Source: Dendrophyllia cribrosa | Lineage: Eukaryota; Cnidaria; Anthozoa; Scleractinia; Dendrophylliidae | Length of the DNA: 64,000 bases | Direction: 5' to 3' | Assembly: GCA_024195265.1 (NCBI GenBank) | Contig: JAJLRJ010000002.1 | Location: 52,444,043-52,508,042 of the forward strand | Part shown: one piece after another, positions 12,618-23,833 of the stretch | Position numbering within the stretch: position 1 is the stretch's first letter | Layout: each line of letters opens with the position of its first letter | Position numbers and translations under genes: made by a program | Notes under the pieces: model-generated | What the model saw: only the letters and a program-made list of their open reading frames with translations | What the model was told of the DNA's origin: nothing | Databases searched by the model: none

Positions 12618-14333
12618 CTAAGCGAAGAGCACTCCAGGTAAATTCGCCATCAATTGCGTCTCGGCCTTATGTGCCATTTCACGACAAAATCCACATTTGA
12701 ACTTCACTGCCTTGCTTAGTTTGTTTGCTTTCAGAATCCAGTACTTCCTCCTCGTCTTGCCCGTCGTGGCTGCTACACCGTTATGTCCATACTGATGGGC
12801 GTGTCTCGTTATCAACCAGGAGATCCAGTGATCACTTGGGAGAAGGGCGGGGTGTTTTGTGTCATAGGAGACGATGGCTTCGTCCACTCTTCCTCCAACT
12901 CTAATTACACCTTTACCGTCCAGAAACGGGCTCAGGGACTTGAACTCTCCCTTTTCCTTTCGACGATGCAAACCCCTTTGAACTTCTTTAATCCAGAATT
13001 TCTCCGCACTCTCTAATTCTTCGGGGGTAAGTGGACCGTTTCTTCCTTCTTGAGCGTGCTTTCGTAAACGTATCTTCATGGCTAGCCTTTGTATTCGTGC
13101 AGTTACTCGTATCAAATTTCTCCAGCTAGAGAACTCTTTAGGGTCTATGGCTTGTTCAGCTTTCTTCACTTCGCAGACTACTTTCACTTGACGTCGTTCC
13201 ATATCTTCCTCTGAGACAGCTTTCATTGTTCCTTGCGGCCACTGTTCTTCCGGGAGTTGTAAGAACTTCGGTCCGTTGCTCCATCTTCCGTTCAGATCTT
13301 CCACTCGAATTCCTCTGGAAACATCATCGGCCACATTTACTTCGCCGGGAATGTGCCTCCACTGATTCGGGTCTGTATTGCTCTGGATTTCTCCCACACG
13401 TGAAGAAACAAATGGCTTGAAGCTACGTGATAGGCTTTGTATCCAGGCAAGCGTTATCATGCTATCAGTGAAAAACTTCACGGATTCGAATCGTATCCTT
13501 GACTCTTCTTGTATAGTCTTGGCTAGACGGGATGCGAGGACTGCGGACTGCAACTCCAATCGCGGCATGCTCAGTTGTTTCAAGGGTGCGACTCGTGACT
13601 TCGCTGCAATCAACCTGACCTGGTACTTGTCATCGTTTGTTCTCTGGCGGATGTAGGCGCAAGCTCCAAAGGCATCTTGAGAGGCGTCTGAGAATACGCA
13701 GAGCATTGGCGGTTCGGTTGCATTCGCACAACACAAACTTCTTTGAAAGGTAATCTTGTTAAGCTCCTTCATCTCTTTGAACAGCTCGATCCACTTGTAA
13801 CGGACTGCAGGCGGGGGCTCCTCGTCCCAGTCGACTCCAGTTTGCCAAAGCTCTTGCATTCCTATCTTGGCTTTTATAAGGAACGCGGCGGCGAATCCAA
13901 CAGGATCGTAAATCCGGGCGACTTGACTTAGTAACATTCTCTTCGTCAACTTAACCTCAGGTTGTCGCTGTTCGGCTACTGTTATACGGTTTATTAAGTC
14001 AAAGTTCACCTTGAACGATAACGTGTCTGATTGATTGTTCCATGTAATGCCTACAACTTTCTCTTCAACTGCTCCTTGAAACATCGTCGTCATTTCCCTC
14101 TTCTCATTCTGACTTTGGTCTCTCAATGGCTTGTTGAAGATCCACCCTTTGACTTTAAAACCACCTTTCTCTAAAACGTTGTCTACATCTTCAGTCTGCT
14201 GCTTGGCTTCCTTCACTGTGTTAACAGAGTCGCAGATATCATCCATGTAAGCGTTCTTCATTATGACTTCGGCTGCCTTGGGGTGGGTACTCTTACTTTC
14301 TTGTGCAGTTTTCCTCAATGCTATCTGTGCCAT
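12618..14333 (-). pseudogene. BEL/Pao RT (C-terminal), RNase H and integrase zinc-binding region
   Basis: A 571-codon frame on -. Near its start NAYMDDICDS carries the YMDD active site of reverse transcriptase. About 215 residues in, FSDASQDAFGACAY and MPRLELQSAVLA are RNase H-like signatures of Pao elements. Towards the end the HAHQYGHNG...CGFC region matches the HHCC zinc-binding part of an integrase N-terminus. It continues the RT begun at 14692 after a 1-base frame break and stops before the integrase core. The open frame is long and well conserved, which argues for recent loss of function. Confidence 0.8.
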
Positions 14334-14692
14334 TGCTGGGGCTGGCTTGTCGCCAAAGGTGAGTACAGTTTTGACGTAGATGTCTGGTTCGCGGGAGGTT
14401 TCGAGGTTTCTCCATAAGAATCGTGAACCTGTTGATCTTGTTCGGGTATCAAGATACGATGGTACATCTTCGATATGTCTCCGACCAATGCGACCTCTCT
14501 TTCTCTAAAACGTAAGACCACACCAAATAGATTGTTCAGCAAATCAGGACCCTTCATCCAATAATCATTCAGTTTATGACCTTGGAACACAGAGGACGAG
14601 TTAAAAACAATACGAACTGGCGTGCTTTTCTTTTCCGGTCTGATTATTGCGTGGTGCGGTATGTAATGTACGGGGCCCTTGTAATTCGTCAT
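14321..14692 (-). pseudogene. BEL/Pao RT, palm N-terminal part
   Basis: Contains IVFNSSSVFQGHKLND and LVGDISKMYHRI, which are BEL/Pao RT motifs (motif A Asp in VGDISKMYH). The next part of the RT is found one frame over, so a single-base deletion is inferred near 14420-14435. An in-frame TAG at about 14708 separates it from the upstream gag-protease frame. Confidence 0.75.
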
Positions 14693-14707
14693 CTCGTCTT
14701 CTGATAA

Positions 14708-16252
14708 CTATCTGCAGAAATTCATCTCCACCATTTCGGTCATTTGCTCGTCATATGCCTTAGCTTGATCAGGGTTCGACTTTAGGCGACGTTCTGTTGC
14801 TTCTAGCCGTTTCAGTGCTAGCGATTTGTTATCCGGGAGAAGATTCGGATCCTTTTTCCAAGGGTATGAAATCATCCACTGTTTGCCAATTTTCTGACAG
14901 GACTGGCTGATGACTTCGGCTTCTTCTCTTTCTATTTGGCTTATCTTGTCGGCTTCGCAGACACATGGCTTTATCTCGACTCCCATGGTCTCCGTTTTCC
15001 AGAAATCAGATAAGTCCACGGGCATGGCGTACTTGACAAACAATATGCTACTCGCTGGCTGGACGTTTTCTGAGCTACCTCCAAACACTACCCATCCCAA
15101 GGGTGTTTGTCTTGCTACAAGCTCTTCTGCTTGTCTGGTTTGGCCTGTGTGCATGTGAGCGTGGTCAATTCCTATGAGGATATCAATCGGTCCCTTTCCA
15201 CGTCGGATTTTCTCGTTTGACAGTCCCAGGAGCTCGGTGATCTGTGAAGTTGGAACTGGAGCAATGTCATCACTGATGCTCGGAATTCCGATGGCTTTTA
15301 TCGAATACTTCTTGCGGTTATCTAAAGAACTGACTGGTACCCGGTACTCCTTTGTTCTTAGGGTTTCCTCTTCTCCCCCAACCTTTGCTATGGTCACAGA
15401 GGTGTCCCTTCCTTTGAGCCCTAGTAGCTCAGCAGTGTCGGAACGGATAAGGCTTACTTGAGCGCCTGTATCGAGGAGGACGTTTTCGTTTTTCTGGATT
15501 CCATTCTGGCCGTAAATGATTGCTGACGTGACAGGAAGAAGAGTACCTTGGCCGGCCGCGACAGCTGCTACTCCAATTTTGATCGCGTTGCTTTTGTGCA
15601 GAAGTGGATGATGATGGTGTTCGCACTGTGTTCCGTTTTCTTGTTTCGTACAACGCTGTCTTCTGCTACAGTTTTCCAGCCTGTGTTCTCTTCCGGCCCT
15701 TTTAAGACACCCGAAGCATACGTGATTCTCTTTGGCGACCTTGAGTCTCCCATCGATACTCAGAGCAGCGAACTTCGGACATTGGTCTGGCCAGTGAGTG
15801 GAGCTTCGACACATCCAACATTTGTGCCAAGTTGCGTTACCTTGACCGCTGGCCTCTCCTAGGAAATGATAAACTGAACGTTGGGTACTTGAACCGGTTC
15901 TCAATGGTGCTGTTGCACGCATCCGTGACTTCATTTCTACAGTCATCCAGTCCATGAGCCCTTGCAATGTCCCCTTCTTTCCGTCTCGTTCGAGGTCCCT
16001 AGACCACACTTTCCGATCATCTGCGCTCATTTTTTGTTCAATAATGGACAGCATATGACTGTTATCCATATCGCTGGGATCGCCTACTTCTTTAAGAGTG
16101 TTAAAACACCGCTTAACCAAGTGTACTAGATCACAGAATCTTGCATCTTCTCCGTTTTGCAGTGCGCGGAATTTAACGACATCTTGCGTGATGGTATCTG
16201 ACACGAATCTTGGATCGCCATAATTCCCACGCGGCGTCATAATCTGTGCCAA
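14708..16252 (-). pseudogene. BEL/Pao gag C-terminus, zinc knuckles and A17-type aspartic protease
   Basis: A 514-codon frame. CWMCRSSTHWPDQC and CFGCLKRAGREH...C are zinc-knuckle type clusters at about residues 142-200. VLLDTGAQVSLI near residue 260 is the DTG active site of a retropepsin-like protease, followed by IDILIGID and GWVVFGG, typical of the Pao A17 region. It ends with an in-frame TAG right before the RT palm. The original protein would have been one gag-pol polyprotein. Confidence 0.8.
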
Positions 16253-16267
16253 TCCCTTTAATTAGAT

Positions 16268-16990
16268 CTAGAGGCTCCCTTGGAGACATGCACGTAAAAA
16301 GGTGATCGAATCTCGTTTGGTATACCGGGCTTCGATTGCGTGTTTAAAGTCTGCTTTAAAAATTGCATACTCTCTCACGTCTCCCGCGAACTTTGGTAAT
16401 TTCGGTTTTTCCATTTTAAAACCACAAGCATTACTTGGAGGACTTGTATAACTTTGATTGGGATTTGGTAGTTGGACATTGTCATTGACACCTTCATTGT
16501 TACCACTACTAGGGGGTTGTTGAACGTTTTCTTGCCCAGCACTGACAATAGTGGTCTGTTCGTTATCATGAAAACTGCCATCGGAAACCACATCTTTTTC
16601 AGATTGCATACTTGAAATTCCGATCATGTTTGACTGATTACTCGCAGTTTTCTCCTTATCTGCACCACTTTCCAAGGTTTCTTTCTGGCTAACTAAACTT
16701 TCCAAGTACATCTTAGCTCGCATTACATAATTCATGAAAGAACCCTGGCATTCGTCCATCCAAATTTCAGCTTCTTCAAACGTCGTATCATCATCTATAA
16801 GTTTCGTGTAATTTTCATGCTTTACTACCAGGTCGTTGTACGCTTCTTCGACTGTATTTAAGGCGTCTCTTACCTCCGATCCTGGTCTTTTAACTTCAAT
16901 AAAGTTAGTCAGCCAGTTGCCACATCTTGTGAGGGTTGCCTTAGCGTTCCTCCGGGTTTTCTTCGCTTCTTTCAATTCCTCTTCGGACAT
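16268..16990 (-). pseudogene. BEL/Pao gag, N-terminal (DUF1759-like)
   Basis: A 240-codon frame starting with an ATG just inside the 5-prime LTR. It has a helical N-terminus, an acidic and Gln/Ser/Asn-rich middle, then LPKFAGDVREYAIFKADFKHAI, the DUF1759-type capsid signature (LPKFxGD...FxxxF). The frame runs into a stop at 16268 while the conserved continuation is readable in another frame, so at least two base-level shifts occur between about 16215 and 16290. Confidence 0.75.
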
Positions 16991-17096
16991 TATCGGGCTA
17001 CGTGTCTAATCTCCACACCAGTCCAAAGTACAAAGGAACCATCAACCATTTATCCCTCAGTCCAACGTGTCAAACCATCCAAGAATTCGAATGTTA

Positions 17097-17564
17097 TGGT
17101 CCGGGGAAAAATGGTTCTTGAATAATTGACTGGACACGGAATCGTATAATCTTTAGGCTTTTAGTTTTATTCGATCTGTAAAGGACAATACATAATTATT
17201 GAGAATTCTAACAGCGAGCGATTCATGAAAATTGCATGCGAGGAATATAAAATTACAATACTCAAAATCCAACCGGTTACGAAACATTACTCACTTCTGT
17301 GGCGTTATCCAGTCAAAATATTCCAGCAAACGTGGAAACAGGTCAGCAAACCGGGTCAGCAAAACAGGACAAAACTACAGGTTAGCGAGGTAAATAAAAC
17401 CGATTGCTCTCTTAGCGTGTGTACATAGAAAAAACGTGTCATTTGAACTCAAAGGTCAATTTTTCTTAGCGGTTACGCTATTGACTGCCAATCACGCAGT
17501 TAATCACTAAATCAAATGTCAATCAACGAATAAATAAAAGGAAACATTAATGGTCAATGAAACA
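17097..17564 (-). repeat. 5-prime LTR of BEL/Pao element
   Basis: 468 bp, start TGGTCCGGGG and end AATGAAACA as read on +. As the element runs on -, this is the promoter-side LTR. I could not assign a primer binding site with confidence; the bases just inside (TAACATTCGAATTC on -) are where it should be. Confidence 0.95.
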
Positions 17565-17732
17565 CTCATCGTCAGACAGAGAATCCAGATCGAAATTCCC
17601 ATATTTCCAGTAAGGAATGTCACGGTTTTTAGATGTGTTTGCATCATAGAGCAATAAAAGTTCCTCATCGTTAATTAAATCCATGCTATGAGAGAGAAGA
17701 AGAGCTTCTCGGGCTTCCCTAAAAGTTGCCAT
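17565..17732 (-). pseudogene. HARBI1-like gene, N-terminal part
   Basis: Starts MATFREAREALLLS on - and continues as an acidic region (DLDSLSDDE) up to the LTR. The conserved continuation (CLSEFRF...) is found at 11182 on the other side of the retrotransposon, and the 5-bp duplication ctcat is shared, so the two parts are one gene split by insertion. Confidence 0.75.
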
Positions 17733-18354
17733 GTTTGAGAAAAGCCCGCAAACATCTCAGGTCACGACATCTGTTGTTGCGTTTTGTTGCATAAGGTTTG
17801 TTTTGATCACGACGGCTGCAATTCTCACTCCCAGTCTTGCGCGACTTTTTGTCGTCACTCCGCCGTCCTGAGACCCTATCTTGTTTGGTAACCTCTCGCA
17901 TGTGGTATGCATTCACTCGAAATTATGCTTGTATTTGAACTCCGAAGAGGTGAGAATTTCTTCCGTTCTATCCATCCTTCTAGCACTTTAGTTGGATTCG
18001 CTTTGAGACCCTTATTTTATTTCAATCGCGGTTTTTCCTTGGTTTAGAGCGCATATTTCTCTCGCGAGTTCATTTTTACACGTGTGTCAAAATGGCAAGC
18101 GCTGTTCCGAAAGTTGTCTTATTTTGGGCTATTCGTTCTTAAAACGACTGCAAAGTTATTTACAATTTGGCTTTCGCGCTCGTTGGGATAGCAATATAAA
18201 GCTCGAGGGTACTTACGGTGAATTTTTCGGCATTAGTGGCCGTACGGCCCGTACCGTGCACAAGCTACAATAATTGTATGATCTCCACGTGGTAAACATA
18301 AGGATTTATATTTGAAAGGCTTGTCCTGTCTTTAGGTTTAGTTAACTTGTCATG
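17733..18354. other. Upstream region of HARBI1-like gene, no gene recognised
   Basis: Contains a 65-codon basic ORF on - (17719-17916) overlapping the gene start in another frame, and a palindromic CGTACGG stretch near 18241. No promoter or second coding exon could be supported. Confidence 0.4.
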
Positions 18355-18650
18355 GGCATTTTTGTTTTAAGGTCCTGTTGTGTTTAGCACAGGCATTTTT
18401 GTTTTAAGGTCCTGTTGTGTTTAGCACAGGCATTTTTGTTTTAAGGTCTTGTTGTGTTTAGCACAGGCATTTTTGTTTTAAGGCCCTGTTGTGTTTAGCA
18501 CAGGCATTTTTGTTTTAAGGTCCTGTTGTGTTTAGCACAGGCATTTTTGTTTTAAGGTCCTGTTGTGTTTAGCACAGGCATTTTTATTTTAAGGTCCTGT
18601 TGTGTTCAGCACAGGCAGTTTTGTTTTAAGGTCCTGTTGTGTTCAGCAGC
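18355..18650. repeat. 37-bp minisatellite, eight units
   Basis: Units of 37 bases containing AAGGTCCTGTTGTG and AGCACAGGCATTTTTG start near 18370, 18407, 18444, 18481, 18518, 18555, 18592 and 18629. Two more units occur at about 24185-24260 on the far side of the transposon. Confidence 0.9.
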
Positions 18651-18759
18651 AATTTAGTTGTGGCTTAGTCCACTCCTACTGTATTGAGGATTCGTCCTCT
18701 TGTGTTATTCTTCGTTTTCAACCACGTGACCAAATTTTGTTATTTAACTCGCGTCCGCC

Positions 18760-20595
18760 ATGCTGGTGGACATCCATACAGTCAATATGGCTTCCGCGGA
18801 CTCGTGTTCGAACGCTAGTGTGGCTTTTTCGGAATATTACGCCGGTCTCACCGGTCCAGCGAAGACGAGATATCGTGAAAAGGTTTTAACGTGTGGATTT
18901 GATCCATACATGTTAAAAAAAACGGAGTGTAGCGAGGATTTAGCGGATTATCCCACCGTGGAATATCCTGACATCGTCAACTATTTGGTGCTACAGACTT
19001 CGTGGATAACTGGACAGCGAATGAAAGCGTACAAGTCTATGGACGCTTACAACTTTTTCATTTCAGGGTGGGTAAATACAATTTTTACCAAACCAGTGGC
19101 TGGAACCGACAAAGTGGTTGTTACAGCGAGAGTAAATCACTCACAGCGAGCGAGAGAGACGCCTCTGAAGACATGGCTCCTTGCTGAAAAGCCGGACGGA
19201 AACGTGTGCATGGCGCACTGTAACTGCATGGCAGGACTTTGCGAGGCCTGCTCACACGTCGGGGCTCTTCTTTTTGCCATTGAAGCTGGCGTTAGAATGC
19301 GAGAGTCGGTTACATGTACGCAGGAAAAAAGCAGGTGGGTAATGCCTTCACATGTGAAGGAAATTCCCTACATTCCTGTTTGTGAAATGGACCTTTCCTC
19401 TGCAAAGAAACGACATAGTACTTTGGGTGAACAGGGATCTGCTACCCCAGACCCCAGAGAGAGGGCAAATGTCCAAGCAACCACAGCAGAAGAACAGGCC
19501 AGCTTTTTCGAAAGCATTTCAAATTGTGGGATCAAACCAGCCATTCTATCCATTGTTGCACCTTATAATGCTGCTTTTGTACCTGTTGAGAACAAAACAA
19601 TGCCAAAGCCATTAACAGAGCTGTTCAGTGAAGAGAATTTGGAAGACACCTTGCAGGAGTTACAGAAAAAGTCTGAAACAGCTTTTAATGAGCTCAAGAT
19701 AACTATCAAAGAAACAGAAACTGTTGAGGAAGCAACAAGAGACCAGGCAGACAGCAAAGTATGGTTTGAGCAGAGAGCGGGGCGAGTGACTGCTTCAAAG
19801 TTTAAAGCTGCTTGCTCGACCAATCCCGACAAACCATCAAAATGCCTGATTAAGATGATTTGTTACCCTAGTGCTCATCGCTTCTCAAATGCCGCAACAA
19901 AATGGGGCATATCAAATGAGAGCAAAGCACGAGAAGCATATTCGTTTTCAATTGCAGATCAGCACCTCAATTTGTCTGTAGCAGACAGTGGGCTACACAT
20001 AAACGAGAACTGGCCCTTCTTAGGTGCTTCACCTGATGGTCTTGTTTTTTGTGAGTGCTGCGGAAAAGGACTCTGTGAAATTAAATGTCCTTACAAGTAC
20101 AAGGATGCCATGCTGGTTACTGCTGCAGCGGACAGCAGTTTCTGTCTGAAATATGACGACAATGGGGTTGATTTGTGCTTGGATACTGTTCATCCTTATT
20201 ACTACCAAGTACAGTGCCAGTTGTTTGTAACCGGAGTGGAGTACTGTGATTTTGTTGTCTGGACTACAAAGGACATGTTTGTTCAGCGAGTGTTGCCCGA
20301 CACTGAGTTTTGGGACAGAGTGTTGACAAGGGCAATACTCTTCTACAAGAAAGGAGTTCTCCCAGAGATTTTAGGACAATGGTACACACGTTCCAGTACT
20401 CAGCCACGTCTCACCGAATTATCATTAACAGACAGTGACGAAGATGGACCCTGGTGCTTCTGCCAACAGCACATTGAGGATAGCCGGCTAATTGGGTGTG
20501 ACAAGGTTGGCTGCAAAATCCAGTGGTTTCACATGTCATGTGTTGGACTTACAACAGAGCCTGATGGTGAATGGTTTTGCCCCTCCTGTGTGTAA
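18760..20595 (+). CDS. YqaJ-type nuclease with SWIM and PHD zinc fingers
   Basis: A 611-codon intact ORF. Around residues 150-175, CNCMAGLCEACSH is a SWIM-type zinc finger (CxC...CxH). From about residue 330 a YqaJ/lambda-exonuclease-like PD-(D/E)XK domain follows: WFEQRAGRVTASKF, then GISNESKAREAY, LGASPDG and CEIKCPYK, which supply the expected acidic residues and Lys. The C-terminus, from CFCQQHIEDSRLIGCD to WFCPSC, is a PHD finger (C4HC3). Start choice: the ATG at 18760 or the second Met at 18787; both lie just inside the terminal repeat. It faces the transposase gene of the same transposon. I infer a nuclease that helps process transposon ends or recombination intermediates; the PHD may bind histone tails. 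Confidence 0.85.
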   Translation: MLVDIHTVNMASADSCSNASVAFSEYYAGLTGPAKTRYREKVLTCGFDPYMLKKTECSEDLADYPTVEYPDIVNYLVLQTSWITGQRMKAYKSMDAYNFFISGWVNTIFTKPVAGTDKVVVTARVNHSQRARETPLKTWLLAEKPDGNVCMAHCNCMAGLCEACSHVGALLFAIEAGVRMRESVTCTQEKSRWVMPSHVKEIPYIPVCEMDLSSAKKRHSTLGEQGSATPDPRERANVQATTAEEQASFFESISNCGIKPAILSIVAPYNAAFVPVENKTMPKPLTELFSEENLEDTLQELQKKSETAFNELKITIKETETVEEATRDQADSKVWFEQRAGRVTASKFKAACSTNPDKPSKCLIKMICYPSAHRFSNAATKWGISNESKAREAYSFSIADQHLNLSVADSGLHINENWPFLGASPDGLVFCECCGKGLCEIKCPYKYKDAMLVTAAADSSFCLKYDDNGVDLCLDTVHPYYYQVQCQLFVTGVEYCDFVVWTTKDMFVQRVLPDTEFWDRVLTRAILFYKKGVLPEILGQWYTRSSTQPRLTELSLTDSDEDGPWCFCQQHIEDSRLIGCDKVGCKIQWFHMSCVGLTTEPDGEWFCPSCV

Positions 20596-20952
20596 AATTG
20601 TTTCCCAAAGTGGTTTTGGAAGAAATACACAGTAAACAATTTTCTGCTGCTTTTACATTCACCACTTTAAAATGAGAAGGAAACTAGTCTGAGTTACTCT
20701 TCCCAGGAGTAATAGGACTTTTTCTGGGGACAGGGAAAATTCACACAGCTTTTAACAAAATCTGTGGGATAACCATTTTTCAGCTCCCGGTAACAATCCC
20801 AGTAATAATTGTTGGACATACGTCAACTTAAGTTCCCTTGTCATTTCTAAAGTGGCGAATAGATTGTATTTTCCTACACCATACAAGATTTTCCTTTCTT
20901 ATTTTTAGGAGAGTAGTCCTTACTCTGTAACTCTTCAATAGTCAGTTGGTTT
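20596..20952. other. 3-prime region of nuclease gene
   Basis: AT-rich, non-coding; no clear element apart from the likely untranslated tail of the + gene. Confidence 0.4.
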
Positions 20953-21110
20953 AGTATAGGTAATCATACGGTTTCGAGTTCAATTTGGGATTATTAATTG
21001 GAGTGATTTTTTCAAACAGCCTAAGCGGCTTGTGCAATTTGAGCATTTTGAAAAACTCACAAGTGCAAATTAATCCCAGATTGAACGAGAAAACCGTATG
21101 ATTACTTACT
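20953..21110. repeat. 158-bp inverted repeat between the two transposon genes
   Basis: Arms of about 44 bases (AGTATAGGTAATCATACGG...GGGATTAAT and complement, a few mismatches) enclose a short loop. It lies between the convergent genes. It may be a nested MITE or a shared 3-prime-end structure. Confidence 0.65.
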
Positions 21111-21648
21111 AATAATTATACATAAAAAAATTGGCATCCATTTATTTTGGAAGTGTTTTGGGAATTTTTTTTTAATTTTTTTTCTTTGCAAAACATTTTT
21201 GCATCATAATTTTTTATTCGTAATTTGCACTGGTGTTACACTTTTTGCACTGGTGTTACACTTGAACTGCACTGCTCTTAGCCAATCAGAACTGAGTATA
21301 TTATTAGTATCATAAGAGCAGAAGACAGCTTATTACAGTAAAAATAACATTTCATTATCCGAACAGTGCTAAGCCTTTCGTAACTGTTCTGTTTAGAATT
21401 GTAAATTTTTTTTTAGTTATTTCCACTAAAAATTTACGCAAAAATATTAAGACAATAAGAAGGCTATTGCCAACAGATACTGCAGCTTTAATGTAAAATA
21501 ATCTTCTGTACATGTGAGGGCAGTGAAACACAAGTTAATTGTTTTTCTAAATTTTTGGCATGTATTTGTTCCAAACCCCCTTGTAAAGGAAGTTGATTCT
21601 TCATAAATCATAATTTTTATTAATCATGCAAGAAAGGTTCTAAAATAT
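21111..21648. other. Shared 3-prime spacer of the transposon
   Basis: AT-rich, with a duplicated TTTTGCACTGGTGTTACAC segment near 21225-21262. No coding potential. Confidence 0.4.
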
Positions 21649-23833
21649 TTAATCAAAAGGTACAATGGACTCTGATAGATTAGTAAGTGCACAGCAGATT
21701 ATTGCCATTTTGTCTATTGGAGCCAAATCATCTCCTCGCCTAACTGTCACTAGCTGAATAGGGAGTATTCCTTGTAATATAGTGTACTTTCTGCGTACAA
21801 GACCAATTACTCTTTCTACATGGATTCTTACATTAGCAATTTTCCTTGTCTCCTCTACTTCCTCTGCAGACAGCTGTTTTTTGCCTCTGGTAAATGCCGG
21901 TATATGAAGGCGAGCTTGATAAAAACCCACACTGTCAGCAATATCAAAGCCCCTATCAGCAAGCACTATGTCCCCAGGTAATAGTTTCCTCAACAAACCA
22001 GAATTTTCAGTAAGATATTTGTCACTGACTCTCCCACCCCATGCCTTTGATATAAATGAGATAACACCTTGTGGTGTTACACCTATAAGAAACTTAACAG
22101 TATTGTGATGTTTATAGTTGGACCATGTCATTGCCCTAGCAATCAAGCTAGATGGTCTTTCTGTAAATATCTCAAAGCAGTCAATGATGACTGCAACTGT
22201 TTTGCCAAAGTTGCGTTGGAAAACCACAGGCATGGTGGCTTGCAATTCCTCATGCTCTGGCCACTGTAATAAAAATTTAAGTCTAACAGACATTACATGT
22301 ATCCACCTGTCCAATATTCGGTGTGCAGTTGGCACAGATATATTAAATCGATAAGCTAAATCCTGCAATGGGGAATTAAGTTTTAATCTGATTAAAACTA
22401 ACAGGAATTCTTGAAACTGACTAAGTGCATTTTGGATGTTTCTTTTAATGTGGGGAGCAATAAGATTAAGGACATGCATTAAAAGACTGAATGTGGGGAT
22501 TCCAGTGTAAAACTTAGTTTTATCATCATTATCTCTGAAGCTATCCTCAGTTAGCTGAGCTGATAGCAGTTGTCCTTTTGTACTGCTGTGCTCATCAGTG
22601 ATATGTTGTATGTAGATCTGCTGTCTGTCCAGTTGAGCCATGTCAAGATCAGTCTGGCAGCACACCTCTGCTAAAACACTATTTTCAGTCTGGCAACATT
22701 TGTTGTTGTCGTCGTTGTCATCGTTACTGTTGTCAGCAATATTAGTGCCTTCATCTAGTGAACATGAGGCTGCAGTGAAATCGCTCACACTCACTGCAAT
22801 GAAAAATATACATGAAACGTATGTTAACTGAATGACTCATAAAACTTAGTGGTAGGCTTGAAGGAGGCATACAGACAATGCCAAAGACAGTATTATGAAG
22901 TTTATCATTTAAAATGAATTGACATGTAAGTGATAATATATTTCTACAAAAAGAAATGCATTCTAGCAGAGTGAAGGCAAGAGGGAGAGATTTCAGCATC
23001 AACATTATTATCGGTAATCGCCATTGAGTTGAAATACCTCTGTGGAGAAAACTAATAATTAAGAGAGCAAACCTGACATTTTAGGTCCCTATTGATAATG
23101 TACACTTACTAGATGTTTCAGACTCAGCATAATCTTTTTCTTTAACAACCTCCACCTCACTTTTTCTAGAAGTAGAGGAAGTAGCCTTCTCATCGTATTT
23201 CCGTTTGTTTTCATTCCTCTTTTGGGCACGAGCATTTCGGGAAACTGCTAGCTGGGAAACATTCTTTTTAATTTTGTTATGACCAAGATTCACAGTAGGT
23301 GCCCAGTCAGGGTTAGTGGTATCCAAGAGCTCTGCACGCTCTCCTGCAAGTAAGTAAATAAAATAGTCCATGCAACCTAATCTTTCTTTTTGAAATAGCA
23401 TTGGAAACAGAGAGAAAATCTTAAATTAAGGTTATTATTTCAGACAGTTTTTTAGAAATGACTAGGAGATCTCAAAATCCATGTAGTTATTTCAAAGATG
23501 ACAGAACCATACGAGCCAAAATGTGCACGAGGCGATCGTCAGTTCAGCTATCATCTGGTCCGGTGGCAGGATTTTTATGCGAAAAGAGATTCTTAATGTT
23601 ATTTACTTACCAGAAATAAAGTGACTGCTACAGACTCTAGAGTTTTCAGCTTTCTTATCGTCGAATTCCTTCCTGTAAATATTTGCAAACCACTGTCTTC
23701 TTCGCCGTTTGGTCAATTCACGAATTTCTTCGCCTTTGTTTACTATTATCGCTGGAAACCTGAAAAATCGGTATTCCCCCTTATCTCTAGCAGTATTGTG
23801 TCCACAATTCTTTACTGCACAAATGTAGCCCAT
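21649..23833 (-). CDS. THAP-domain DDE transposase, three exons
   Basis: Exons on - are 23611-23833, 23110-23343 and 21649-22793. Splice sites are seen as CTG|GTAAGT, TTGCAG|GAGAG, CTA|GTAAGT and TTGCAG|TGAG, and the exon lengths (223, 234, 1145) keep frame, giving 533 residues. Exon 1 is a THAP zinc finger (CAVKNCG, W, CSSHF). Exon 2 is basic with a coiled or linker character. Exon 3 has a helix-turn-helix-like segment (FNISVPTAHRILDRW) and a DDE_4-type catalytic core: VIIDCFEIF, LADRGFDI and RIHVERVIG supply the three acidic residues. It would bind the terminal repeats and cut and rejoin DNA in the nucleus. There are no stops or frame breaks, so it could be functional. Confidence 0.85.

Larger units (their letters stand above)
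11183..17564 (-). mobile_element. BEL/Pao LTR retrotransposon, complete but coding-defective
   Basis: Two 468-bp LTRs flank gag-pol on the - strand. The ends are TG...CA and a 5-bp target duplication, ctcat, is visible at 11178-11182 and 17565-17569. Domain order on - is gag, zinc knuckle, aspartic protease, RT with YMDD, RNase H, integrase, as in BEL/Pao. A purine-rich tract (CGGGGCGGAGAA as read on -) abuts the 3-prime LTR. The LTRs differ at four sites only, yet pol has several frameshifts and at least one stop. The host site is the reading frame of a HARBI1-like gene. Confidence 0.9.

Noticed and set aside
18355..18650. CRISPR array
   Set aside because: The 37-bp units are contiguous without unique spacers, and the context is eukaryotic; it is a minisatellite.
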